DNA from: Kiritimatiellales bacterium
Lineage (GTDB): Bacteria > Verrucomicrobiota > Kiritimatiellia > Kiritimatiellales > Pontiellaceae
Assembly: GCA_003246265.1 (NCBI GenBank)
Contig: QKAU01000014.1
Coordinates: 27,699-91,698 of the forward strand
Direction of reading: 5' to 3'
DNA: 64,000 bases
The position numbers and the translations under genes are program-made. The notes beneath the pieces were generated by a model, which saw only the letters and a program-made list of their open reading frames with translations, searched no databases and was not told where the DNA came from. Below are positions 1-9,176 of this stretch, in pieces; position 1 is the stretch's first letter; each line of letters starts with the position of its first letter.

Positions 1-3
1 CCC

Positions 4-1107
4 ATGAAGACCCGAACCCTCCACAGCCTTAAGATCCTGGCGGCGCTGGGCGTGCTGCTCCAGGCCTGCTCCCGGCAGGAGGAGCGGGCCGAGGTTGCGC
101 CTGAACCGGGCTATCTCGTTGTCACGGATTTTCTCGGCAAACCGGTCAAGGTGAGGCAGGAGGTACGGCATATCGGCAGCCTTTTTGCCGTCGCCAGCCA
201 TCTGGTCGCCATGTTCGGCGAGGCCGACCGGCTCGTCGCCATACCGCAGGGCAACGTCCGCGACTTCCTCTTCTGCGAAATCTATCCCGAAATCCGCAAC
301 GCCCGGATCGTCAAGGGCAACAACGCGATCAACATCGAGGAGCTCGCGAAGAAACCGCGGGCCGAGGTCTTCTTCATCAATCCCGAAATCGCCTGCGACG
401 AAGGGCAGATGCGGCAGCTGGAGCGGTTCAGGACGCCGGTGATCACCCTCGCCTACCGCAACGTGGAGGAGCAGATGGCCATGGTGGATCTGGTCGGCCG
501 GGTGCTCGGCCATGAAAAGGAGGCGCTCGACTATTCCGCCTATTACCGGGAGGTGATCGCCCGGATTTCCGCCCGGGTGTCAGGCATGCCGGACGGGGAG
601 CGGAAAACCGTCTACCACGCCATCAACGAGCTGCTGCGCACCGACCAGGCCAACACCCTCTCCGCCGACTGGCTGGCGCAGGTCGGCGTGGTGAACGTCG
701 CCTTGGCCGGGGAGGCGCAAGGGGCGTTCACAATCAGCAAGAACTATCTGGCGCTGGAGGAACTGCTTGAACGGAACCCCGACTTCATCCTCATCAACGG
801 TGGCGACGTATACGACTACATGGAGCGCAGCCCGCAACTCCACAACCTGAAGGCCTGGCGCAACGGCAACATCCGCCTGCTCCCGCTCGGCATCACCCGC
901 TGGGGGCATCCCTACTCCATCGAAACGCCGCTGGCCATGCTCTGGACCGCGAAGACCGTCTATCCTGAACGGTTCCAGGACGTCGACATCGAACAGGAAA
1001 CGAGGGCATTCTACCACCGCTTTTTCGACTACGAGCTCTCGGATATCCAGCTAGCCAAGATCCTCTCCGGACGGGGCTACAAGGAGATCAAGGGCTCCGG
1101 CAGATGA
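4..1107 (+). CDS. Periplasmic substrate-binding lipoprotein, Fe3+/cobalamin-type ABC transporter (TroA/BtuF-like fold)
   Basis: Lipoprotein-like N-terminus (LLQACS), then VRHIGSLFAVASHLVAMFGEADRLVAIP, ...NIEELAKKPRAEVFFIN, ...ERNPDFILINGGD, typical of PF01497-like proteins. Confidence 0.75.
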   Translation: MKTRTLHSLKILAALGVLLQACSRQEERAEVAPEPGYLVVTDFLGKPVKVRQEVRHIGSLFAVASHLVAMFGEADRLVAIPQGNVRDFLFCEIYPEIRNARIVKGNNAINIEELAKKPRAEVFFINPEIACDEGQMRQLERFRTPVITLAYRNVEEQMAMVDLVGRVLGHEKEALDYSAYYREVIARISARVSGMPDGERKTVYHAINELLRTDQANTLSADWLAQVGVVNVALAGEAQGAFTISKNYLALEELLERNPDFILINGGDVYDYMERSPQLHNLKAWRNGNIRLLPLGITRWGHPYSIETPLAMLWTAKTVYPERFQDVDIEQETRAFYHRFFDYELSDIQLAKILSGRGYKEIKGSGR

Positions 1108-1108
1108 T

Positions 1109-1819
1109 TCAGGAATGGTTCGGGGGCGCCATGCACCCGCACTCGGCACTGGCTTCGAGCAGGAGGCGCTCGATGGAGAGGGTCTTGAAATCGACGGCAA
1201 TGTAGCTGTAGGTACCGTCCCACTGGCCGGTAAGCTGCTTGATGCATTCCAGCGCTTGGAGGTTCCCGATCACGCCGGTGGACGCACCAAGCACTTGGCG
1301 GTAGATCTCCTTGTCCTCGACGCCGAAGCAGTTGAAGCAAGCGGTCTTGCCGGGGATGACAATCTGCACAAAGCCGGACATGCCCTCGATGCCTGCCTCG
1401 ATCAAGGTCTTGCCGTATTGGGTGCAGAACTGGTTCGCCACGATGCGCGTGGCATAGTTGTCGACGCAGTCGACCAGAATATCGAACCTGGGGACGATTT
1501 CTTCCGCCAGCCCGGCATCGAACCGGTGCGCAAAGGGGATGAGCTCAATGTCGGGATTGAAGCGGGAGAGCGTAGACTTCGCCGAATCGGTTTTGGGCCG
1601 CCCCAGGAACTCGTCCGAATGCAGCAGCTGGCGGTTGAGGTTGGAGATTTCCACCACATCGTCATCGACGAGACCGATTGTTCCAACCCCTGCCGCCGCC
1701 AAGGCAAGGAGCGTTGGAGAGCCAAGGCCGCCGGTTCCGATCACCAGCACCCTGGCCTCGGACAGCGCCCGTTGGCCTTCCGGACCCACCAAATCGAGAT
1801 GACGGGAATACCGCTCCAT
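1109..1819 (-). CDS. ThiF/MoeB/HesA-family adenylyltransferase
   Basis: RYSRHLDLVGPEGQ, VLVIGTGGLGSPTLLALAAAGVGTIGLVDDDVVEISNLNRQ; cysteines CFNC and CGC near the C-terminus. Confidence 0.9.
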   Translation of the reverse strand: MERYSRHLDLVGPEGQRALSEARVLVIGTGGLGSPTLLALAAAGVGTIGLVDDDVVEISNLNRQLLHSDEFLGRPKTDSAKSTLSRFNPDIELIPFAHRFDAGLAEEIVPRFDILVDCVDNYATRIVANQFCTQYGKTLIEAGIEGMSGFVQIVIPGKTACFNCFGVEDKEIYRQVLGASTGVIGNLQALECIKQLTGQWDGTYSYIAVDFKTLSIERLLLEASAECGCMAPPNHS

Positions 1820-1821
1820 GA

Positions 1822-2052
1822 TCAGCCTGCGCCCACGACCATGAGGAACTTCACCTCGTCGTTGTCGGCGACCAGATTGTCGCCTTTCCGCGCCCTGCCG
1901 TTGACCGAATACATGACCCCCCGCTCTTTCGGGATGCCGGCGAGTACCTTCAGTTCATGCAGGGAAACCGGTGCGGTGAGATTGATCTCCTGCTCCTCGG
2001 GAACGAATGCCTTGATATTCCCAACGGCCGATACCTTTACTTTCATATCCAA
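1822..2052 (-). CDS. MoaD/ThiS-family small sulfur-carrier-like protein
   Basis: 76 aa beta-grasp-like sequence (KVKVSAVGNIKAFVPEE... VNGRARKGDNLVADNDEVKFLMVVGAG) directly upstream of the ThiF/MoeB-like gene. Confidence 0.75.
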   Translation of the reverse strand: MDMKVKVSAVGNIKAFVPEEQEINLTAPVSLHELKVLAGIPKERGVMYSVNGRARKGDNLVADNDEVKFLMVVGAG

Positions 2053-2060
2053 GCTCCATT

Positions 2061-2090
2061 AAAAAGCCGGGGCTACCGCCCCGGCTTTTT
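2061..2090 (-). terminator. Intrinsic terminator-like hairpin between AOR and the MoaD-like gene
   Basis: AAAAAGCCGGGGC-TACC-GCCCCGGCTTTTT; perfect GC stem with flanking A/T tracts. Confidence 0.8.
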
Positions 2091-2103
2091 GCGTGTGCCC
2101 TGG

Positions 2104-4026
2104 TTAATCGAACCAGAGTTCTTCGAGGCCCAGTTCGCAAATCCTTCCATACAGCGGCTTGCCGTCGCGGTCCAGGCCGATCATGTCGTAGTAGATCTTC
2201 TTGCCCTCCTCGAACAGGTCGCGCGGAACCTTTTCCTCCGCGATGGCCCCCCCCCCGATCGGCTCGAACATGCGCTCCGGCAGCGTATCGTCCTTGGCGG
2301 AGAAGCCGCACTTGGCATTGAACAGGCGACCAAGAAGGATGGCCTTTTCGCCCCGGTCCATCAGCTCGTCCATGTACATGTCCCAGCCCGTGATGTCGTT
2401 CATGTATTTCAGGATGTGCTCCATCGTGACCAGGCGGCGGCCCGGCTCGCCAAGGAAGATGCAGAGGTCCAGCGTATCGTAGATCGACCACAGCTTCTGG
2501 AGCACGACGAACGAATGGATCTTCTGGTGGGAAAGATCGAGCGGATCGATCGCCTTTCGGACGCCCCACTTGTATAGCGGGAAGACATCCCCCCCGCCGA
2601 TGTGATCCGGGTCCTCGACCGGCTCGCCCATCAGGACATGGTCGTGCTCAACGACCACATGGTCGGCCCCCTGCGGGGCCACGGCATACGCCAGCGCCAC
2701 GTTCCATTTCCCGCGCGGTTCGTGCGCAGCCATTTCCAACCCCTTGGAATGCATGACGAATTTTTCGGCGCCCTTGCCGATCTTCCGGGCGGCCCGGTAG
2801 GAGCCTTCCGCAAGCACGTCGCCGAAACCTTCGCGCTTGGCGATCGATTCAATGATCCTCAGGTAGTCCTTCGATCCAAAGCTGTAGTCGATGCCGCCGG
2901 TATCCTCCAGCGTGATCAGGCCTTTTTCGAAACACTCCATGGCAAAGGCGATCGTCATGCCGGTACTGATGCAGTCGAGCCCAAAGCGCCCGACCAGCTC
3001 GTTCCCCTTGCATACCGCGATCAGGTCGCCCATGCCGCAATTCGAGCCCATGGCGCCAAGCGTTTCGTACTCGGGTCCGCCGTAGGTCGGATCCACGTTG
3101 CGATCCGCGTCGTCCGACTTGTTCTCCACCACGCGCTTGCAACGGACGGGACAGGCGTAGCAGCTTTCGCGCTTGATCAGCACGTCGACGTTCATGGTGG
3201 TGCCGCAAATCTCCTTGGCATGTTCAAACGTACCGCTCTGGAAGTTGCGCGTGGGCAGGATTCCCAACCCGTCCAAGGCGGTAAGAAACTGGCTGGTTCC
3301 ACCTTCGCCAAAGCCCTTGATGCCGTCCGGATGCGTCATGCCGACCTGGGAGAACCATTTGGTAAAGGCCATGACCTCGTCCTTGTTTTTCATTTCGGGC
3401 TTCTGCGTACCCCGCACCGCAATCGCCCGAAGATTCTTGGAGCCAAAGACCGCACCCATGCCGCCGCGACCGTTCCAATGTTTCAAATCGTTGCAGAGCG
3501 CGGCGAAACGCACCAGTTTTTCCCCGCCGGGGCCGGTTTGCAGCACGCGAATGCGGTTGTCGCCCAGCTCTTCGCGAATGGCCTCCTGGACGTCGCCGGT
3601 TTCGCGACCCCACAGTGCGGACGCGTCGCGAAGCTCGACCACCCCATCCTTGATCCAGATATAGCACGGGGCGTCGGCCTTGCCTTCGACGATTACGGCA
3701 TCAAATCCGGCAAACTTCAGCTCCGGACCAAAGAATCCGCCGGATTCCGACTTGCCGAACCCATTTGTCATCGGCGATTTGGCACACACGCTGAACCGCG
3801 ACGTCCCCGGGACCGGCGCGCCGGTGACCACGCTTGTCGAAATGATAATCTTGTTTTCCGGACTGAGCGCATCGCATTCGCCATCCACCTCTTTATTCAA
3901 ATAATAGGCGCCAACCGCCGTTCCGCCGAGATACTGGCGATAGAACGCATCACCGGGATGTTCGACGGTGACTTCACGGGTCGTCAGATTAATCCGCAAT
4001 ATGTTATCCTTGTATCCGTATGACAT
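2104..4026 (-). CDS. Aldehyde ferredoxin oxidoreductase family protein
   Basis: GFGKSESGGFFGPELKFAGFDAVIVEGKA, CYACPVRCKR, YGGPEYETLGAMGSNCG, AAHEPRGKWNVALAYAVAPQGADH motifs. Confidence 0.95.
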   Translation of the reverse strand: MSYGYKDNILRINLTTREVTVEHPGDAFYRQYLGGTAVGAYYLNKEVDGECDALSPENKIIISTSVVTGAPVPGTSRFSVCAKSPMTNGFGKSESGGFFGPELKFAGFDAVIVEGKADAPCYIWIKDGVVELRDASALWGRETGDVQEAIREELGDNRIRVLQTGPGGEKLVRFAALCNDLKHWNGRGGMGAVFGSKNLRAIAVRGTQKPEMKNKDEVMAFTKWFSQVGMTHPDGIKGFGEGGTSQFLTALDGLGILPTRNFQSGTFEHAKEICGTTMNVDVLIKRESCYACPVRCKRVVENKSDDADRNVDPTYGGPEYETLGAMGSNCGMGDLIAVCKGNELVGRFGLDCISTGMTIAFAMECFEKGLITLEDTGGIDYSFGSKDYLRIIESIAKREGFGDVLAEGSYRAARKIGKGAEKFVMHSKGLEMAAHEPRGKWNVALAYAVAPQGADHVVVEHDHVLMGEPVEDPDHIGGGDVFPLYKWGVRKAIDPLDLSHQKIHSFVVLQKLWSIYDTLDLCIFLGEPGRRLVTMEHILKYMNDITGWDMYMDELMDRGEKAILLGRLFNAKCGFSAKDDTLPERMFEPIGGGAIAEEKVPRDLFEEGKKIYYDMIGLDRDGKPLYGRICELGLEELWFD

Positions 4027-4191
4027 TCAGGTACCCACCCTTTCCTTTTTCTCAGAAGCCAATAACATAGTTCCCCGGCAAGATGCATGTCCACCTAGAC
4101 AAATGGTCGAACCAGCAACGCGGACAACCTCGAAGGGCATACTGCAACCGTGCCCCCCCCCGAGTCCTGCACCCACTCCATGCCAGACCGA

Positions 4192-4219
4192 TTTATACGC
4201 TATGCCGCATCTATGTCAA
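4192..4219 (-). promoter_or_regulatory. Sigma70-like promoter upstream of AOR, implying a leader of about 160 nt
   Basis: Minus strand TTGACA-(16 nt)-TATAAA; AOR start at 4026. Confidence 0.6.
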
Positions 4220-4473
4220 TTAAGCCATGGAACGGATGTCGGCGCCACCGGCAAAACGGTAAAACCCCTAGCCGGAACTGCCCTCTCCGGGCGTTCACCC
4301 ACCATGGGCATGTAGCGGCAGCCGCTTGGAGGTCCTCCCCTTCGGCACCGGCCAGCACCTATGGGTGCGGCGGTCGGAAATTGCACTCCCCGCAAGGAAG
4401 GACCGACCTGGGCCCACGTTGCTGGCTTCTGATGGAGCGGAGTTCCAAGGACAACGATCAAACACCCAGGCTA

Positions 4474-5994
4474 TCACCAGTGGGTGAAGGTGTATGGCTT
4501 CGGGTCAAAACCTTTGCCAAACTCCACCACGACGACATCGGTCACCTTTCCGGCCTTGAGCGCGCCGGGGATGGAGAAGCTCAATGTCTTGTTCCTATAT
4601 TCGAACGCGATGGCCTGGCCGGTACGCATTAGGCGCGCCGATGTGGGACGGACCGGACAATCCGACAGCACGACAGGATTGTCGGTGGTGGCCTGGTCTC
4701 TTTTTGCATGGAAGTACCATACGCGGTCCTTGCAGGTGATCGGAACATTGCATTTTTCCGGCCAGGGGCCACCGCCGTCGATGCCGAAGACGGAGTTGCT
4801 GCAGGTGGACATCCATTCGGCCATGTCGCTGAACAGGCGGTAGGCTTCGTCCTGGAACTCGCCGTTGGGGCGCGGGCCGATGTTGGCCAGGAAGTTGCCG
4901 CCCATGCACCGCGCCTTGGCCAGTTCCATCAGCACGTCGTCCGATGGATAGACCGTTTCGCTGCATTGCTTGTCGTAGTGCCAAGACCCCTTGGTGATGA
5001 TCGAATTGACCTCCCACCACCAGCCGTTCTCGAGGACCGGCTTTATGAACCGCGGTTCCGCCATGCCGAAGCCCTCGGCGGTTGCATGGTCGCCGCTGGC
5101 CGGATCGCGGTTGTTGCAGACGATGCCGGGGCGCATTTCGCGGATCTTCTCAACGGGCATGCCGTGGCCGGCGTCGCCCCACCAGATGTCGGGACTGAAC
5201 CGCGTGATGAGTTCCTTGACCTGGCCCTCGTTGTATTCGCAATAGGCCGCCCACATGTGCTGCGGCTCTTTCGGCAGCGTCTTCACCCATTCCCCCTTGA
5301 AGTTCATCTTCCGTTGCGGATCGAAGCTGAAGTTCATGTAGTCGCGGATGAAGTACCAGTCCATGCCGGAATAGTAGAAGCCGACCTTCAATCCGTTGCT
5401 GCGGCAGGCCGCAACGAAGGGAGCGACCAGGTCGCGTCCGTCGAGATACTGCCGTACGCCCATCAATGCCCAGTCCGAATCCCACAGGGCATACCCGTCG
5501 TGATGCTTGGTCGTCAGCACCGCGTACTTGAACCCGGCCTTGCTGGCCGCCGCCATCCAGGTCGAAGGGTCGTACTTGGTGGGATTGAAGGTTTCCGCAG
5601 CGTTCCAGATTTCCTGCTGGGAATGAAACTCGCCCTTCCTTTCGCGCTCCGGGGTCCACCGGCTTGCCCACGCCTCTCCGGTCGGCCCGAACTCGCTCAC
5701 GATACCCCAGTGCATAAAGAGGCCCAGCCCCGCATGCGGCCACCACTGCGCGTCGGGGTGCCGTGTCCGCTCCCGGCGGACCTGCAGTTTCTGGTTCTTC
5801 GATTCGTCCCATCCGGGCCAATAGTAGTAGGTGTGGCCATCCTTCTTTTCGATGCGCGGCACAACTGCATCGCCCCCCCCTTGCGCATAGGCCGCCGCAC
5901 TGCCATCCACGTCCTGCTGCACCGGTGGCTTGCCCATCGCCCCGCAGCAAGACAAGAGCAATCCCGCTGCCGCCATGATCCTTTTCCCGTTCAC
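4474..5994 (-). CDS. GH29 alpha-L-fucosidase-family glycoside hydrolase (secreted)
   Basis: GLFMHWGIVSEFGPTGEAWASRW, FNPTKYDPSTWMAAASKAGFKYAVLTTKHHDGYALWDS, WWGDAGHG; GTG start preceded by AAGGAG. Confidence 0.9.
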   Translation of the reverse strand: MNGKRIMAAAGLLLSCCGAMGKPPVQQDVDGSAAAYAQGGGDAVVPRIEKKDGHTYYYWPGWDESKNQKLQVRRERTRHPDAQWWPHAGLGLFMHWGIVSEFGPTGEAWASRWTPERERKGEFHSQQEIWNAAETFNPTKYDPSTWMAAASKAGFKYAVLTTKHHDGYALWDSDWALMGVRQYLDGRDLVAPFVAACRSNGLKVGFYYSGMDWYFIRDYMNFSFDPQRKMNFKGEWVKTLPKEPQHMWAAYCEYNEGQVKELITRFSPDIWWGDAGHGMPVEKIREMRPGIVCNNRDPASGDHATAEGFGMAEPRFIKPVLENGWWWEVNSIITKGSWHYDKQCSETVYPSDDVLMELAKARCMGGNFLANIGPRPNGEFQDEAYRLFSDMAEWMSTCSNSVFGIDGGGPWPEKCNVPITCKDRVWYFHAKRDQATTDNPVVLSDCPVRPTSARLMRTGQAIAFEYRNKTLSFSIPGALKAGKVTDVVVVEFGKGFDPKPYTFTHW

Positions 5995-6113
5995 CTTCTA
6001 CTCCTTGTTAGTCGCTATTCCACGCTGGACCGAAACCCCACTCCAACCCCCTGCCTCGGGGCAAAACCTTCATCCCGCACATCCCGGGGAGCTTTCCGCC
6101 AATCCTCGATCGA

Positions 6114-9100
6114 TCACGGTCGATCCGCGGCATCCCGGAATTCAACGCGGTAGAAGCGAGTATGATGGACCGGGGCGTTGGTGTCGACAAAGGTAAATCC
6201 GCTGGTATCCACCATCGTGGCCAAAGTGGTCCAGCCGTTCGTTGCCAGAGCGTCTGCCGTCTGGACCTCGCTCACGAGCTCGGGAGAGGAGGGCACGTCG
6301 AACGCGAAGAAACCCTCCTGCGTTACATGCGCATTCCCGATGGCGATCGACAACGGGAAATCGATCCGCGCATTGACCGCGAAATTCCCATGCGAAAGGG
6401 TCAGGGAAAACACCCCTCCGTTCCAGTTCGTTGCCACGAGGGCGGCCGGGGGTTCAACCGCCAGCCCGGGAGCCGAAGGCGAGTCGCAGGCGACCGTGAT
6501 CGTGGTTGGTTCATCCGTCATGGAGGTGTTGGCGTAGAGCAGCAGCGAGTGGCCCAGTCGGCTGCGGCGCCCAATGATCTGCTTGAAGGGACCGATCGAT
6601 CCGGAAAGGTTGGTGATGGCGCCGCCCGGCAACCCGATCGAAAAATCCTGCACGACGTCCTGGTTCTCCTCGCTGCTCAGGATGAAGAACCTGTCGCCCA
6701 CCAGGTCCACCCACGCATCGCCGGCGTAGTGGAGCGCATAGTGGGCGTTGAAGAGGTCGGCAACCTGGGAAGCATTCGTCAATGCGGCCACGTCGTAGAC
6801 GGCCACTCCCGGGGCATTGGACAGCGTCTGCACCGGATCGGGAAGGATCGGGATGAAGGGATAGCGCCCGGTGCGGGGTACGATGTCCCACAGCTCCCCG
6901 CCGATGTGGTTGGTTGGCGCGGAGTCCTCGACGCCGAACGTCCCCTTGTAGAGCGCATCGTACTTCCGATAGGTCACGGGTTTGGGGACCATGCCCAATG
7001 GATCGTCGTTCGGACCGGGCCGGACGGCGATCTTCAGGGCCCCGAGCACCTCATTCTTCGATGGAACCAGCCGCTGCTCCACCACGGCCCGGATGAACGG
7101 AACGATCACGTTGTCCAGCACCGGTGTCTTCCTGCCCTTCCGGTCCCATAGGGCCGTGTAGGGCGCGCTGGAAGCCGGGTCGTACTCCCACATCGTCGTA
7201 TTGCCCTGCCCGCTGACGACATAGACGGAGGCCCCCTGCGCAGCCCCCAGCGTCATCATGGTGTTCCAGAAGCTGGCAGGCATCATGGCATAGTCCCCTT
7301 CGCCGAACTTCAGCGGCGGTTCGAACGGTTGCCTGAAGCCGACGTCCTGCCAGAACCACGACTCGACCCAGCAGCCGAGGTTGTCGCAAAGCCCCGCCAG
7401 CCAGGCCCCCTGCGTGGCCCCGTTCATCTGGTGGAAGTCCCAGCAGATATTGCTTTTCGGGGCATAGACCAGCCATTGCCGATGCTTCCTGAGGAAATCC
7501 GGATCCATCCAATACTGGTCGTGGCTTCCGCTGCCGAAGCTCTCCTCCTTGGCGAAATAGCGGTCCCACTTCCAGGATTCCATCCAGTTGCCATCGGCCA
7601 TCAGATAGTATTTGCCGTATTTTGCGCACAGCTGGATGATGCGTTCCATGTACCGGATCACTTCCCTGGCCTCCGGCTTCCACTGCACATTGCTGTATAC
7701 CCAGAAGGTTTCACCCGACAGGACCCCGTGGACATTCGGCACATGCTGGAACACCCACTCCAGCTCCGCCAGCGGCTCCCAGCACTGGAACGGAATCGGG
7801 CCTGCCGCCATGACCATGCAGTTCATGCCCGACTGCTCGACCAGCGCATAGGCATCCAGCCAGGTCTCGTGGTCGAAGTGCTTCGCCCGTTCGAACGTGA
7901 TGCAGGTATAGGGCCGTATATCCTCCGGGATGTTGCCCCAGAAATCGGCCCAATGGGTCTCGGTAATTTCCGGATTGGACGCCCACGCCTCCAGCGCAAA
8001 GAGGGGATTCGCCGCCGAGATGGGCCGGGCAGGCGCTTGCGTGCCATGGTCGTCGTTCACCGAGACGCTCCGGACCGCCGACCAGGGGCCATGGGCCAGG
8101 TTGTTCGTGTCATGCGCCCGAACGCGCCAATAGTATTCGCCGGCGGGCAGCACGTCTTCAGGCAGGCAACCCACCTGCTGGAAATCGGCCCATCGATCAT
8201 CGCCGTTTGCCTGGGGATCGTTGCCGGGAAGCGCCAGAACGAGCTCGTCCATCAGCAGGGTCGAAAAGGATGGATCGCTGCCGACCTGCAGTTGATAGGT
8301 ACCCGCCCAAGCCTGGCGCCACCACCGGAACGACAGTGCAATATCGGTCACGTCGACCCCGTCGAGGGGCGAGATCAATTCCACCTGGTCGCTGACCCAC
8401 GAGAGGTCGTTGAGGATGAAGTACTCGGCTGCCGACGGATTGGCATCGCCCGACTCGATGTAGAATCCTCCGCCGGTGGTGGCGGAAAGGTCGGGCGTGG
8501 CGGCCGCCAGCGACGAGGGATCGGCGATGGCCTTCTTGGTGCGCGCACCTCCGGCTACCGGCGTGTTCATGTAGGCTTCGGCCGCGGCGTCCACCCGGTA
8601 CCAATCCATGCCGGCGACTTCAAAGGAGTACGACCCCGCCGCAACGGCCACCGGCCCGGAAACATACCAACGGCCCGCAAGGTCCCTGGCCAGCCAGCGG
8701 AGGGACTGGCCGGAAGCCGCGCTTTGCACGCTCGCATGGATGCGCGCCAAGTCCAAGGCCGTATCCGGCACCGTCCCTCCCGATGCGCTGAAAATCGCAT
8801 AGGCATAGGTGCCCTGGTAGTTTGCCGACTCGATTGCATCGTTCTTGCCCGACCCCACCGCATAGAGCTCCAGCCGGTTGCCGCTTCCGGAGACCAGCAC
8901 GCTACCCTGCCACGAGGTCCCGGACGCATGCGTATACCCCCCCCAGGTCAATCCCGAACCCAGCGGCGGAGCCGCCATCCGTGATGCATATTCCGTACGA
9001 TAGTTGCAAAGCGTGATGCCCGCGTTGCCCGGGGTAGTGAACCCCTCGACCAATGTCGCGGCACCGCCGCCATGCACCCCCGCACACGCAAAGGCCGCAA

Positions 9101-9176
9101 GGGCAATGCGCCGAAGGCCCAATGCGAACGCGCGGGCACGCACACCTCGTCCGATGCAACTGCTCTCCGTCTCCAT
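6114..9176 (-). CDS. Large secreted protein with GH98-like catalytic region and N-terminal beta-sandwich modules
   Basis: GNIPEDIRPYTCITFERAKHFDHETWLDAYALVEQSGMNCMVMAAG, HVPNVHGVLSGETFWVYSN, WLVYAPKSNICWDFHQMNGATQGAWLAGLCDNLGCWVESWFWQD resemble the GH98 catalytic domain as I recall it. Start chosen at METESS (AAAAGGAAG upstream); the ORF opens to 9320. Confidence 0.6.
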   Translation of the reverse strand: METESSCIGRGVRARAFALGLRRIALAAFACAGVHGGGAATLVEGFTTPGNAGITLCNYRTEYASRMAAPPLGSGLTWGGYTHASGTSWQGSVLVSGSGNRLELYAVGSGKNDAIESANYQGTYAYAIFSASGGTVPDTALDLARIHASVQSAASGQSLRWLARDLAGRWYVSGPVAVAAGSYSFEVAGMDWYRVDAAAEAYMNTPVAGGARTKKAIADPSSLAAATPDLSATTGGGFYIESGDANPSAAEYFILNDLSWVSDQVELISPLDGVDVTDIALSFRWWRQAWAGTYQLQVGSDPSFSTLLMDELVLALPGNDPQANGDDRWADFQQVGCLPEDVLPAGEYYWRVRAHDTNNLAHGPWSAVRSVSVNDDHGTQAPARPISAANPLFALEAWASNPEITETHWADFWGNIPEDIRPYTCITFERAKHFDHETWLDAYALVEQSGMNCMVMAAGPIPFQCWEPLAELEWVFQHVPNVHGVLSGETFWVYSNVQWKPEAREVIRYMERIIQLCAKYGKYYLMADGNWMESWKWDRYFAKEESFGSGSHDQYWMDPDFLRKHRQWLVYAPKSNICWDFHQMNGATQGAWLAGLCDNLGCWVESWFWQDVGFRQPFEPPLKFGEGDYAMMPASFWNTMMTLGAAQGASVYVVSGQGNTTMWEYDPASSAPYTALWDRKGRKTPVLDNVIVPFIRAVVEQRLVPSKNEVLGALKIAVRPGPNDDPLGMVPKPVTYRKYDALYKGTFGVEDSAPTNHIGGELWDIVPRTGRYPFIPILPDPVQTLSNAPGVAVYDVAALTNASQVADLFNAHYALHYAGDAWVDLVGDRFFILSSEENQDVVQDFSIGLPGGAITNLSGSIGPFKQIIGRRSRLGHSLLLYANTSMTDEPTTITVACDSPSAPGLAVEPPAALVATNWNGGVFSLTLSHGNFAVNARIDFPLSIAIGNAHVTQEGFFAFDVPSSPELVSEVQTADALATNGWTTLATMVDTSGFTFVDTNAPVHHTRFYRVEFRDAADRP

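Noticed and set aside
4220-4473. Possible SRP/RNase P/tmRNA-like RNA
   Set aside because: Checked by eye for the SRP GGAAGCAGC-type loop and RNase P core motifs; none found, so only flagged as an unexplained leader/intergenic region
4150-4632. 160-aa ORF in the AOR upstream region
   Set aside because: Low-complexity, no homology recognised, overlaps the AOR promoter and the GH29 3' end; the region is treated as regulatory
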